Assembly: GCF_011089875.1 (NCBI RefSeq)
Contig: NZ_JAANAS010000043.1
Coordinates: forward strand, 1-37,278
DNA from: Psychroflexus maritimus
GTDB lineage: Bacteria; Bacteroidota; Bacteroidia; Flavobacteriales; Flavobacteriaceae
Direction: 5' to 3'
Length of the DNA: 37,278 nucleotides
Shown: positions 7,771 to 16,353 of the stretch, one piece after another
Layout of the letters: each line of letters starts with the position of its first letter
Numbering within the stretch: the first letter of the stretch is position 1
The notes under the pieces: generated by a model
The model's input: only the letters and a program-made list of their open reading frames with translations
What the model was told of the DNA's origin: nothing
Database searches by the model: none
Program-made: the position numbers and the translations under genes

Positions 7771-8730
7771 TTATAACTGTATAGGAATGTACAATTCAGA
7801 TTTTACGTTTTTGCTTTTATATTTTGCAGGTTTAAATTCAAATCCACAGCTTAGTATTATTTCTTCGGCTGTTGACGCAAATTTTCCGTTTTTATCTATG
7901 GCATTTGCTAAAATGGGCATTCCTTTTTCATCAATCACAACCTGAACAAGGTAGTGATCGTTTTTTCCAATTATAATTGCACCATCAATTTCTTCTACAA
8001 GTTGATCATAGCATTTTTCAGTAGATGCTGAAAATTCTTTCAATTGTGCTTCTTCATCTAAAATTTCACGATATACAATTTGGTGATAATTTTCATTGGG
8101 TTGAAAAAAGTCATCTGCAAATTCGATAACTTCAACTTGTATAGCTTCTTTTATTTCAACAAAATTTGAATCGTAATGAATACTTTTTAAGGGCAAAGCT
8201 CCGTTAGTGTTCTTTAGTGTGGTGTACCAATTGGCGTAGATATGCTGTTTGAAATGGGCAGGATTGACTTTAATTTCAGCAGCATAAAAGACCTCTTCAT
8301 TTGTATAAGCTTGTTTTAATTTAGCTTTCTTACTTTGAAAATCTAAAATCATTTCTTCCTCATCCGTCCAATCAAATTGAAGACCTTGATTCATTTGATC
8401 AGTGCTTACATCAATACTCAAATAATAATCTTTCTCAGGAAATTGGTAGTGCACCCATTCACTATTTTTAGGGTAAACGTAACTTTCTGTAATTTGATTA
8501 TTAAAAAAAGTCTCTGATTTATAACTTCCTTCAGCAATGTAGTACACAATGCTATCTATTTCATTTTCTTGAGCTAAATGAGAAGCATTTTCATGGCCTT
8601 CTGGTGAAGCATAATCAACTTTATAAGTGATTTTTCCAGTGAAATATTCTTGAGCTTGCATAGGTAAGCTAATAAGTATTAGCGCTATTATTAGAAAAAA
8701 AGTAAATCGGAGGTTAGCCAATAACTGCAT
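7771..8730 (-). CDS. Secreted protein with TonB-C-like end
   Basis: The 319-residue protein has a signal peptide ending around PMQAQ (~residue 27), so it is exported. The N-terminal half (TGKITYKVDY and following) resembles the GLPGLI/DUF4412-type secreted proteins of Bacteroidota. The C-terminal ~60 residues, with VQVVIDEKGMPILANAI and CGFEFKPAKYKSKNVKSELY, resemble the C-terminal domain of energy-transducer TonB proteins, but there is no TonB membrane anchor. The function is unknown. It is divergent from lnt, with about 127 bases between the two starts. Confidence 0.75.
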   Translation of the reverse strand: MQLLANLRFTFFLIIALILISLPMQAQEYFTGKITYKVDYASPEGHENASHLAQENEIDSIVYYIAEGSYKSETFFNNQITESYVYPKNSEWVHYQFPEKDYYLSIDVSTDQMNQGLQFDWTDEEEMILDFQSKKAKLKQAYTNEEVFYAAEIKVNPAHFKQHIYANWYTTLKNTNGALPLKSIHYDSNFVEIKEAIQVEVIEFADDFFQPNENYHQIVYREILDEEAQLKEFSASTEKCYDQLVEEIDGAIIIGKNDHYLVQVVIDEKGMPILANAIDKNGKFASTAEEIILSCGFEFKPAKYKSKNVKSELYIPIQL

Positions 8731-8857
8731 GATAGAATAATTTAAAGTTGGAGCAAGATAAATAAATTATGCTAATTTAAGTAATAAATGAAGTGCTTGA
8801 GCTAATCTTTTAATTCATCTGATATTGTATATTTACCATTTTAAAAAAATTAAAGTT

Positions 8858-10453
8858 TTGAAAAAAACACTATTAGCTTTATTGAGCGGATTTTTACTTG
8901 CTTTAGCATGGCCTACTTATGGTTTTGCAGGCTTTATTTTTATTGCTTTTGTGCCTCTTTTTTTGGTTGAATACTTTTCTAAATTAGAAATTAATAAACG
9001 TAGAGGCCTAAAAATTTTTGGCTTTGCTTACCTGAGTTTTTTTATTTGGAATGCTTTGACTACTAATTGGCTATATTACTCTGATGTGTTTGGAATGGCC
9101 TTTGCCATTTTAGTCAATTCATTACTTATGGCTTTGGTTTTTTGGGTGTATCATCAAATTTCAAAACGAGTTCAATTTACTGCTTCGGCTAGTTTTTTTG
9201 TTGCTATTTGGTTAGCTTTTGAAGAGCTTCATTTGCATTGGGATTTTTCTTGGCCATGGTTAAATTTAGGAAATGTATTTGCCAATCACACAAGCTGGAT
9301 TCAGTGGTATGAATACACCGGAAGTTTTGGCGGGAGTTTGTGGGTGTTACTTGTGAATTTAATGCTATTTAAAGGTTTGATTCTTTTCTTACAACACCAA
9401 GACAAGCACATTCTAACCCGAACCGGAATCCGATTTTTGTTTCTAATTGGCCTTCCTATTCTTATTTCAATCTTCATTAAGAAAAATTTAGATGAACCTG
9501 TAGATGAGATTGAAATTTTAGCAGTTCAGCCTAATATTGATCCTTATGCTGAAAAATACAACACTAAAGATGGGCGAACTGGTCAACTTATTGAAAAACT
9601 AATTGAAGACCAACTTAGCTCTACTACACAACTGCTTTTACTTCCTGAAACCGTTTTTGCCAATGGAACAAGATTAGCACAGTATCAAGTTTCTGAGGCT
9701 CATCGATTTTCTCAAAAACTAGTAGCAAAACACCCAAATTTAGCTGTTTTGGGTGGGATTTCTGCTTATGATTTAATTAATGACGAAACAAAAATTCACA
9801 GTCAAACTAATTTACATCCCAATGGATTCTGGTACAACGATTACAATGCTGCTTTCTTTGAAGAACAAGGAAGACAGCCTAGCTTTTATTTAAAAAGTAA
9901 ATTGGTAGTCGGGGTTGAAAACTTCCCCTTTAAATCTGTTTTAGAACCAATTTTAGGAAATGTGATGCTGGATTTAGGCGGCACAGTTGCTATGAAAACC
10001 ACCCAAGATGAACGCAGTGTATTTACAACTTCAGAAGGCGTAAAACTAGCACCAATTATTTGTTACGAATCGGTTTATGGAGAATTTGTTACGGGATATG
10101 TGAAAAATGGTGCGGCTGTTTTAAGTATTATGACTAATGACGCTTGGTGGGACGAAACACAAGGCCATAAACAACATTGGGCTTATGCTAAGCTTCGCGC
10201 TATTGAAACAAGAAGAGCAGTTGCAAGAAGTGCCAACACAGGAATTTCAGGTTTTATAGACCAAGATGGAACAGAATTAAAGAAAACAAGTTATGATGAG
10301 CCAACAAGCATAAAAGCAAACTTGCCCATTTATGATACAACCACATTTTATGTAACACATGGCGATTTTATACCAAGAATAACCAAGTTTTTACTTATTT
10401 TTATTTTCTTATTTGCTGTAATCAAACACAAAAGAGAAGGAATTAAACGTTAG
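8858..10453 (+). CDS. lnt: Apolipoprotein N-acyltransferase
   Basis: Lnt adds the third acyl chain to the N-terminal Cys of lipoproteins in the inner membrane, the last step of lipoprotein maturation. The N-terminal third is a bundle of hydrophobic helices, the C-terminal part is a nitrilase-like domain, and a final helix sits near residue 510. The nitrilase triad is readable, counting from 8858: E264 in LLPETVF, K346 in SFYLKSKLV and C402 in PIICYESVYGE. The frame is open from 8825. The second TTG (8858) gives a typical KKTLLALLSGFLLALAWP start and is preferred; no ATG is available near the N-terminus. The 531 residues are usual. Confidence 0.93.
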   Translation: MKKTLLALLSGFLLALAWPTYGFAGFIFIAFVPLFLVEYFSKLEINKRRGLKIFGFAYLSFFIWNALTTNWLYYSDVFGMAFAILVNSLLMALVFWVYHQISKRVQFTASASFFVAIWLAFEELHLHWDFSWPWLNLGNVFANHTSWIQWYEYTGSFGGSLWVLLVNLMLFKGLILFLQHQDKHILTRTGIRFLFLIGLPILISIFIKKNLDEPVDEIEILAVQPNIDPYAEKYNTKDGRTGQLIEKLIEDQLSSTTQLLLLPETVFANGTRLAQYQVSEAHRFSQKLVAKHPNLAVLGGISAYDLINDETKIHSQTNLHPNGFWYNDYNAAFFEEQGRQPSFYLKSKLVVGVENFPFKSVLEPILGNVMLDLGGTVAMKTTQDERSVFTTSEGVKLAPIICYESVYGEFVTGYVKNGAAVLSIMTNDAWWDETQGHKQHWAYAKLRAIETRRAVARSANTGISGFIDQDGTELKKTSYDEPTSIKANLPIYDTTTFYVTHGDFIPRITKFLLIFIFLFAVIKHKREGIKR

Positions 10454-10494
10454 TGAAATAATCTATGCTATTTTGCATCGTTAAGACAACTTAA

Positions 10495-10523
10495 TTGATT
10501 AGCTACAAAACAATGTATTTTTG
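10495..10523 (+). promoter_or_regulatory. TTG-N18-TATTTTTG promoter
   Basis: TTG at 10495-10497 and TATTTTTG at 10516-10523 match the Bacteroidota -33/-7 consensus with an 18-base spacer. The last three bases of the -7 element are also the only plausible start codon of the following gene. Confidence 0.5.
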
Positions 10524-13328
10524 AAAACACACTTAATTTATATAAGTTTATTTTTCGTAAACCTAGGAATGTTTGCTCAACATGAAATGAATGTTGAAGT
10601 TGATGTTTTAGAAGCTACTAAGCGTCTAAAAGTGCAACAGGAAATCATTTTCAAAAACACAACCTCTAAAAGTTTAACAGAGCTTTGGTTTTATGATTGG
10701 ATCAACGCTTATTCTAACAAACAAAGCGAATTAGGAAAGCGTTATGCCCAGGAATACCAACGAAGGTTTCATTTTGCTTCTGATGAAGAACGCGGTGGCA
10801 CGAAGCTCAACAGCATTGCATCTAAATCGGAAGAAATGAATTGGCAACGACCAAAAAACAAACCCGATTTAATTCAAGTTCACTTAGAAACACCTCTTCA
10901 ACCTGGAGAAGAAATTAGTATTCATCTAGATTATGAGCTTAATATACCCACAACAAAATTCAATTCCTATGGATATGAAGACGGTAATTTCCTTTTAAAA
11001 TATTGGTTAATTTTACCTGCGGTTCATGAAGAAGATTGGATTTTATATAGCGATAAAGAATTATTTGATTTACCTACACAAGCCTTAGCTATCGATTTAA
11101 AAATTAATCTCGCTGCTTCATACCATCTAACTTCTGCTTTTGAAAAGGTAAACGAAGAGGAATTAAATAATCGGAAAACTATTCACTTAAAAAACGACAC
11201 CCTAGCTCAACTAGATTTATACCTCACCAAACTTAAAGTTTTTGAAACCATTAGTACAGATTATGGAACCCTTTCTACTAATATAGGCTCGTGCGCAAAA
11301 TTGAATCCAACAATTTTAGCTATTGTATCTGAACGAATATTAGCTTATTTAAATGAAGAACTTGGCGCTTACCCTTACGATAGAATAGTAGCTTCAGAAT
11401 CAGATTATCAATTGGCTCCTATTTATGGACTTAATCAGTTGCCTTCGTTTATTAGACCATTTCCAGATGGTTTTCAAAGCGATATTAGTTTGTTTAAAAC
11501 ATTAACACGCAATTATTTACAAAATTCAGTTTTCATTAATAGCAGAAAAGATCAATGGATGTTAGATGCCATTCAAATTTATTTAATGATGGACTATGTG
11601 GATAAATTTTATCCTAACACACAACTTTTAGGAAGTATCAGTGAGTTTCCTTTAGTAGAATGGAGTCATGCAGCTAGTTTAGATTTTAATCAACAGTATG
11701 ATTTTCTGCTTGAAACAATGACACGCCAAAATTTAGATCAAATTATAGCGACCCCTCAAGATTCCTTACTTCGGTTTAATAAGAAAATTGGAAACCCATA
11801 CAAAGCCGGTTTATCAATGAAGTACTTAGCAAATTATGCTTCAGAAGAAGAACTGAAGAAAGGTTTTAAGCATTTTTATTCAACTAATTCCACTAGGTTC
11901 ACACAAGTAGCTGATTTTCAACAGGCGCTTAGTACAAATATAGATAAGCCTGTAGATTGGTATTTTGATGACTACATTCATAATCATTCCTTTATTGATT
12001 ATAAAATAAAGAAAGTTGAAAAAAAGAATGATTCCTTAGAAATAAAATTGAAAAACTTTCATCATAACAAAATACCTGTTGCATTAACGCAAGTAATAGA
12101 TGGCGAAGCTTCGCATAAAGATTGGATTCCTCCTTTCAAAAAAGATACTATTATAAGAGTAAAAGATAGGGGAGCTGAACGCTTAGCTGTTAATTACAGC
12201 GGTATTCTCCCTGAATTAAACAAACGCAATAACTTTGAGAAAGTGACAAAATCTTTTAGTAAGCCCTTTCAGTTTAGAATATTAGAAGATATTGATGACC
12301 CGCATTACGAACAGCTTTTTATAATTCCAGAATTTGGTTATAATTTATATGATGGTTTTTTTACAGGGCCTAAATTTTATAATACTTCGCTTTTACCTAA
12401 GCAGTTTAGCTACAAAATAAGTCCAAAATACGGAACAATTAGTAATGCTTTAGTTGGAGATGCTTCAATTGATTACACAAGTTTGTATAAGAATCAAAAT
12501 TTATTTGCTATTCGTTATGGATTAAGTGGCTCAAGATTTTCTTACGATAGCAATTTATTTTTTAATCGTTATTCCTTCTATGCAGGTTTTGCCTATCGCC
12601 CTCAGGACTTAAGAAGTAACGTAAGGCAATTTTTAAGCATGCGGTCCTTAAGTGTTCAGCGAGAACGAAGCGAAGAAAGCTTTTTCAATGAACCTAATTA
12701 CGATGTATTTAATTTAAATTATAGGTATCAAGATAAAAACTTAGATAAATTTTTTACTACTGAAATTGATTATCAGATTTCTAAAAGCTTCAGTAAAGTT
12801 TCTTTTCATACTCGTTTTAGAAAGCTTTACAACAACAATAGACAAATTAATTTCAGATGGTTTGGTGGGCTTTTTCTGTTTAATGATAACAGAGATTCAG
12901 ATTTTTTTAGTTTTGCTTTAGACCGGCCAACCGATTATATGTTTGATTACAACTATTATGGAAGAAGTGAAGATTCAGGCTTGTTTAGCCAGCAATTTTT
13001 AATGGCTGAAGGTGGGTTTAAATCGAAGTTGCAACCTGCTTACGCCAATCAATGGATGACGACTTTTAACACGAGCACTACCATTTGGAATTGGGTTTTT
13101 GCCTATGGAGATGTAGGTTTGGTAAAAAATAAAGGCGAGTCTATCGATTTTCTTTACGATTCTGGTCTTAGGCTAAATTTAGTAGAAGATTATTTTGAAT
13201 TATTCTTTCCAGTTTACTCCAGCAATGGCTGGGAAGTGGGGCAGGATGATTATGGAGAAAGAGTAAGATTTATTGTTACTTTAGACCTACCCACTTTATT
13301 TCGATTATTCACAAGAAGATGGTATTAA
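10521..13328 (+). CDS. M1-peptidase-like protein with C-terminal outer-membrane barrel, lacking HExxH
   Basis: The 935-residue protein has a signal peptide (KTHLIYISLFFVNLGMFAQ). Residues ~22-530 follow the layout of M1 (gluzincin) aminopeptidases: an N-terminal beta domain, a YGLNQLP block in place of the GxMEN region, then a helical catalytic-like domain. Where M1 enzymes have HExxH the sequence reads LTRNY (328-332). The following ...LWLNEG... block is replaced by QWMLDAIQIYLM, so both zinc-binding parts are missing. From ~610 onward alternating aromatic strands, ending in RLFTRRWY, look like an outer-membrane beta-barrel. It is probably a surface-anchored, non-catalytic binding or scaffold protein. 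The start is TTG; the next in-frame ATG (10569) would destroy the signal peptide. Confidence 0.75.
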   Translation: MKTHLIYISLFFVNLGMFAQHEMNVEVDVLEATKRLKVQQEIIFKNTTSKSLTELWFYDWINAYSNKQSELGKRYAQEYQRRFHFASDEERGGTKLNSIASKSEEMNWQRPKNKPDLIQVHLETPLQPGEEISIHLDYELNIPTTKFNSYGYEDGNFLLKYWLILPAVHEEDWILYSDKELFDLPTQALAIDLKINLAASYHLTSAFEKVNEEELNNRKTIHLKNDTLAQLDLYLTKLKVFETISTDYGTLSTNIGSCAKLNPTILAIVSERILAYLNEELGAYPYDRIVASESDYQLAPIYGLNQLPSFIRPFPDGFQSDISLFKTLTRNYLQNSVFINSRKDQWMLDAIQIYLMMDYVDKFYPNTQLLGSISEFPLVEWSHAASLDFNQQYDFLLETMTRQNLDQIIATPQDSLLRFNKKIGNPYKAGLSMKYLANYASEEELKKGFKHFYSTNSTRFTQVADFQQALSTNIDKPVDWYFDDYIHNHSFIDYKIKKVEKKNDSLEIKLKNFHHNKIPVALTQVIDGEASHKDWIPPFKKDTIIRVKDRGAERLAVNYSGILPELNKRNNFEKVTKSFSKPFQFRILEDIDDPHYEQLFIIPEFGYNLYDGFFTGPKFYNTSLLPKQFSYKISPKYGTISNALVGDASIDYTSLYKNQNLFAIRYGLSGSRFSYDSNLFFNRYSFYAGFAYRPQDLRSNVRQFLSMRSLSVQRERSEESFFNEPNYDVFNLNYRYQDKNLDKFFTTEIDYQISKSFSKVSFHTRFRKLYNNNRQINFRWFGGLFLFNDNRDSDFFSFALDRPTDYMFDYNYYGRSEDSGLFSQQFLMAEGGFKSKLQPAYANQWMTTFNTSTTIWNWVFAYGDVGLVKNKGESIDFLYDSGLRLNLVEDYFELFFPVYSSNGWEVGQDDYGERVRFIVTLDLPTLFRLFTRRWY

Positions 13329-13353
13329 TAGCTATTCAACCTTAAATTGAGAT

Positions 13354-13387
13354 TTTGAATAAAGTCCATTTAAAAAACTTATTTTTG
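13354..13387 (+). promoter_or_regulatory. TTTG-N22-TATTTTTG promoter of rbfA
   Basis: TTTG (13354-13357) and TATTTTTG (13380-13387) fit the Bacteroidota consensus. The ATG of rbfA begins only four bases past the -7 element, so the message would be leaderless or nearly so. Confidence 0.6.
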
Positions 13388-13391
13388 CATT

Positions 13392-13757
13392 ATGGAAACA
13401 AACAGACAAAAAAAAATAGCAGGCGTTATTCAAAAGGATTTAGGGAATATAATTTCTACCTTACTAAAAGGCGCTGGACATCATAACATCATTATTAGCG
13501 TGACCAAAGTTCGTGTTACACCAGATTTGCTTCAAGCCAAAGCATATTTAAGCGTTTTTCCAGAAAAGCATGGCGAAGAGCTGGTGAAATCAATCAATGA
13601 GATAAAAAACAAAATCAAACATCAATTAGCACAATTAACTAAAAATCAGTTACGAAGAGTTCCTGAGCTTCAGTTTTTTAATGATGATACACAAGCTTAC
13701 CTGAACGAAATAGAAGATGCGTTTAAGGGTAAAAATAACCCATTAAAAGATAGCTAA
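13392..13757 (+). CDS. rbfA: 30S ribosome-binding factor A
   Basis: RbfA is a cytoplasmic KH-fold factor that helps late 16S rRNA processing and 30S maturation, notably in the cold. The 121 residues are a usual length. Recognisable blocks are RQKKIAGVIQKDLGNII at the N-terminus, ISVTKVRVTPDLLQAKAYLSV in the middle (the V-x-V-T-x-D-L-x-x-A pattern) and QLRRVPELQFFNDDT near the end. Three bases after its stop the LolC/E-like permease gene begins, so the two are one transcript. Confidence 0.95.
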   Translation: METNRQKKIAGVIQKDLGNIISTLLKGAGHHNIIISVTKVRVTPDLLQAKAYLSVFPEKHGEELVKSINEIKNKIKHQLAQLTKNQLRRVPELQFFNDDTQAYLNEIEDAFKGKNNPLKDS

Positions 13758-13760
13758 TCA

Positions 13761-14954
13761 ATGGGTTTTTCCTTAAAAATCGCCAAGCGTTACTTATTTT
13801 CGAAAAGCGAAAATAAAGCCATTAATTTTATCAGTTGGATTGCTGGTTTAGGTGTTGTGGCAAGTACTTTTGCTTTATTGGTTGTGCTTTCCGCTTTTGC
13901 GGGACTTAAGGAATATTCTATTCAGTTTACAGGAGCTCATGATCCTGATGCAAGAATTTTACCCAAATCTGGAAAAATTTTCAAAATTTCTGAAGATCAG
14001 ATTAAAGAATTGAAAAGTTTAGATGAAGTTTATGAAGTAAGTCAAGTTGTAGAAGACCGAGTATTGCTTGGGTTTAAGCAAAAAAACACCCCAGCAAATT
14101 TAAAAGGAGTTGATTATAGCTTTACAGATGTTATTCAAGTTAGGCGTTCTATTGTTTATGGAAATTGGTTTGAAAACGACTATCAAGTTGTTATGGGTAA
14201 TGATTTAGCTAGACAACTTTCTATTGGTTTAATGGACGCTTCAGGAGTACTAAATTTCATGGTTCCTAAGCCTGGGAAAGGACAAATAAGCAGCATTAAC
14301 AACGCATTTAGAAGTAATGTGGGAAGCGTTTCAGGCATTTTTTCATCAAGTGAAGATAAGGACCAAAATTACGTTTATGCAGACCTTGAATTTGCCAGAG
14401 ATTTATTTAAGGTAAACAAAGACGAAGTAAGTTTTTTAGACCTGAAGCTAATCCATCCTAACTCATTTTCAAGTCTTCAGAACAAAATTCAACCTATATT
14501 AGGCGATGAGGTTGAATTGAAAAGCAAATTAATGATTAATGATGAGCTTTATAGAATGTTAAATACCGAGTACATTGCTGTTTATTTTATTTGTACCTTA
14601 GTTTTAATTATTGCCTTATTTAATGTTATTGGTTCGGTAATTATGTCTGTTTTAGATAAAAAGGAAGATATTATTACCCTTTATAAATTAGGAGCAAATC
14701 GAAAATCTTTGGTCAATATTTTTAGGTTTCAAGGTTTTTTAATGACTTTTTATGGAGCATTAATTGGTATTGTATTAGCGATTTTCGTGCTTTGGACACA
14801 GTTGGAATTTGAATGGTTTATGATTAATTATCAATTGGCTTATCCGGTACAACTTACCTTTGAAAACTTGATGATAGTTTTAGCAACTGTTTTAGTGCTT
14901 GGTCTTTTAGCCTCAACACTTGCTTCAGAACGAGTAAAGAAATTAATTGACTAA
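13761..14954 (+). CDS. LolC/LolE-like ABC transporter permease (FtsX domain)
   Basis: This integral membrane protein belongs to the MacB/FtsX-LolC/E superfamily. LolC/E extract lipoproteins from the inner membrane and hand them to LolA. A first helix (~23-46, after the LolC/E-typical IAKRYLFSKSENKAINFISW) is followed by a periplasmic domain of ~210 residues. Three further helices at ~275-390 form the FtsX-like domain, with the typical block DKKEDIITLYKLGANRKSL. The LolD-type ATPase is not next to it. It follows rbfA directly and converges on clpS. Identity as LolC/E rather than another MacB-like permease is likely but not proven. Confidence 0.87.
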   Translation: MGFSLKIAKRYLFSKSENKAINFISWIAGLGVVASTFALLVVLSAFAGLKEYSIQFTGAHDPDARILPKSGKIFKISEDQIKELKSLDEVYEVSQVVEDRVLLGFKQKNTPANLKGVDYSFTDVIQVRRSIVYGNWFENDYQVVMGNDLARQLSIGLMDASGVLNFMVPKPGKGQISSINNAFRSNVGSVSGIFSSSEDKDQNYVYADLEFARDLFKVNKDEVSFLDLKLIHPNSFSSLQNKIQPILGDEVELKSKLMINDELYRMLNTEYIAVYFICTLVLIIALFNVIGSVIMSVLDKKEDIITLYKLGANRKSLVNIFRFQGFLMTFYGALIGIVLAIFVLWTQLEFEWFMINYQLAYPVQLTFENLMIVLATVLVLGLLASTLASERVKKLID

Positions 14955-14959
14955 TTTGG

Positions 14960-15235
14960 TTATACAATCTCGGCTGATATTCCAGCTTCTAAAATACTTT
15001 CGCATCTTGGTCTTAAGTCTTCGTAATCGCCAGATTTTACTGTGCATTTTCCTTTAAAATGAATAAGGTAAGTACATTGTTCGGCTTGCATAGGGGAGTG
15101 GTCACAAGTTTCAATAAGTGTTGAAATAACGTGATCAAAAGTATTTACTTCGTCATTATGCACCACAATTTCGTATTCCTTTTGAACTTTCTCCTTAACT
15201 AAAGTTTGCTCTTTCTGCTTTTCTTGAAAATTCAT
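14960..15235 (-). CDS. clpS: Clp protease adaptor ClpS
   Basis: ClpS binds N-degron substrates and delivers them to ClpAP-type proteases in the cytoplasm. From the Met at 15235 it has 91 residues: a short mobile charged N-terminal tail, then the core YEIVVHNDEVNTFDHVISTL with the conserved N-D-x-x-N/T-x-F-D/E start of the domain. It ends with a KGKCTVKSGDYEDLRPR segment typical of the Bacteroidota form. The frame runs on to 15289, but that would overlap the end of prmA and adds a non-family N-terminus. A TATCTTTG element (15248-15255, minus strand) supports the later start. It lies downstream of prmA on the same strand. Confidence 0.9.
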   Translation of the reverse strand: MNFQEKQKEQTLVKEKVQKEYEIVVHNDEVNTFDHVISTLIETCDHSPMQAEQCTYLIHFKGKCTVKSGDYEDLRPRCESILEAGISAEIV

Positions 15236-15247
15236 TTTATTTTTTTT

Positions 15248-15255
15248 CAAAGATA
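15248..15255 (-). promoter_or_regulatory. -7 element of clpS
   Basis: The minus strand reads TATCTTTG, an exact TAnnTTTG match. It lies between the end of prmA and the preferred clpS ATG, which is 12 bases downstream of the element. A clear -33 is not visible. Confidence 0.45.
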
Positions 15256-15275
15256 AAAAGAAATAGGAATAATTT

Positions 15276-16100
15276 TTAGTCTTTAACAAATTTACAAGCT
15301 ACCCATTGCTTCTTTGTGCTGTGATTAACATAGTTTAAACCATTGGCTTTGCAAGCAGATTTTATTTGTTCTAAATCCTCTTCATAGAATCCACTTAAAA
15401 GTAAAGTACCATTCTTACTTAGGTGTTTGCTGTATGTAGGAATGTCTTGAAGAAGTACATTTCTATTAATATTAGCAAGTATGACGTGGTATTCGCTTTG
15501 TATAAGTTCAGCACCTCCTTTTTGCACCCAGCCCTTGCATCTATTTCGCTGTAAATTTTCATTGGTATTCTCTACACACCAATCGTCTATGTCAATATAA
15601 TCAACTTTTTCAGCTTGGTTTAAATCGGCCATAATTCCTAAAACTCCGGTTCCGCACCCCATATCTAAAACTTTTTTATGGGCGCAATTTTCCTGAATTA
15701 TAAACTGCATCATTTGGTGGGTAGTTTCGTGATGACCAGTTCCAAAAGACATCTTAGGCTCAATTATTATTTCGTGTTCAAAGCCTTTTTTTGAGGGATG
15801 AAAAGGCGCTCTGATATAAACTTTTTGCTCAATTTCAATAGGCTGAAAGTTTTTCTCCCATTCTTCATTCCAATTAATTTGTTCAATTTTTTCTATTTCC
15901 CAAGAAATATTGAAATCAGGATTTTGTAACAATTGAATTTGCTCTAATGATTCAGGTTGTAAATGCGCTTGAACGTAAGCAGAAATTCCGGTTGAGTTTT
16001 CTTCAAAACTTTCGAAATTTAGCTGGCTTAATTCGGCTAATAAAATTTCGCTTCCTAATGCTATGGGACTTATTTTAAAATGATAGGCAATGTACTGCAT
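15276..16100 (-). CDS. prmA: Ribosomal protein L11 methyltransferase
   Basis: PrmA is a cytoplasmic S-adenosylmethionine-dependent enzyme that trimethylates L11 of the 50S subunit. The N-terminal ~90 residues form the L11-recognition domain. The catalytic domain has the PrmA hallmark MSFGTGHHETT (117-127), SAM motif I VLDMGCGTGVLGI (144-156), and ILANINRNVL, the NIN-type motif that stands for NPPY. The 274 residues are a typical length. It is followed by clpS on the same strand, an arrangement often seen in flavobacteria. Confidence 0.94.
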   Translation of the reverse strand: MQYIAYHFKISPIALGSEILLAELSQLNFESFEENSTGISAYVQAHLQPESLEQIQLLQNPDFNISWEIEKIEQINWNEEWEKNFQPIEIEQKVYIRAPFHPSKKGFEHEIIIEPKMSFGTGHHETTHQMMQFIIQENCAHKKVLDMGCGTGVLGIMADLNQAEKVDYIDIDDWCVENTNENLQRNRCKGWVQKGGAELIQSEYHVILANINRNVLLQDIPTYSKHLSKNGTLLLSGFYEEDLEQIKSACKANGLNYVNHSTKKQWVACKFVKD

Positions 16101-16327
16101 AAAACTATTAGGTTTTAAAATTGATTTAATTAAGCTTTAAGAAAACTAAACACATTAATATTTAAGTTGCATAATTACAAAAAAAACTTATCAAAATATA
16201 GATAGATTTGCTTATTATTAGTTTCTCAAAAAAAGATTTAAAGTTACCTGAGTAAGTATTCATAAATATAAATTAGATTTTGATAAAAACTTTTTAGATA
16301 GAAAGTGTAAATATTAATATGGTTTAC

Positions 16328-16335
16328 TAATTTTG
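16328..16335 (+). promoter_or_regulatory. -7 element of the YqeY-like gene
   Basis: TAATTTTG is an exact TAnnTTTG match 18 bases upstream of the ATG at 16354. The -33 region has no clear TTG. Confidence 0.5.
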
Positions 16336-16353
16336 CATCAAAATAAGAAAAAC

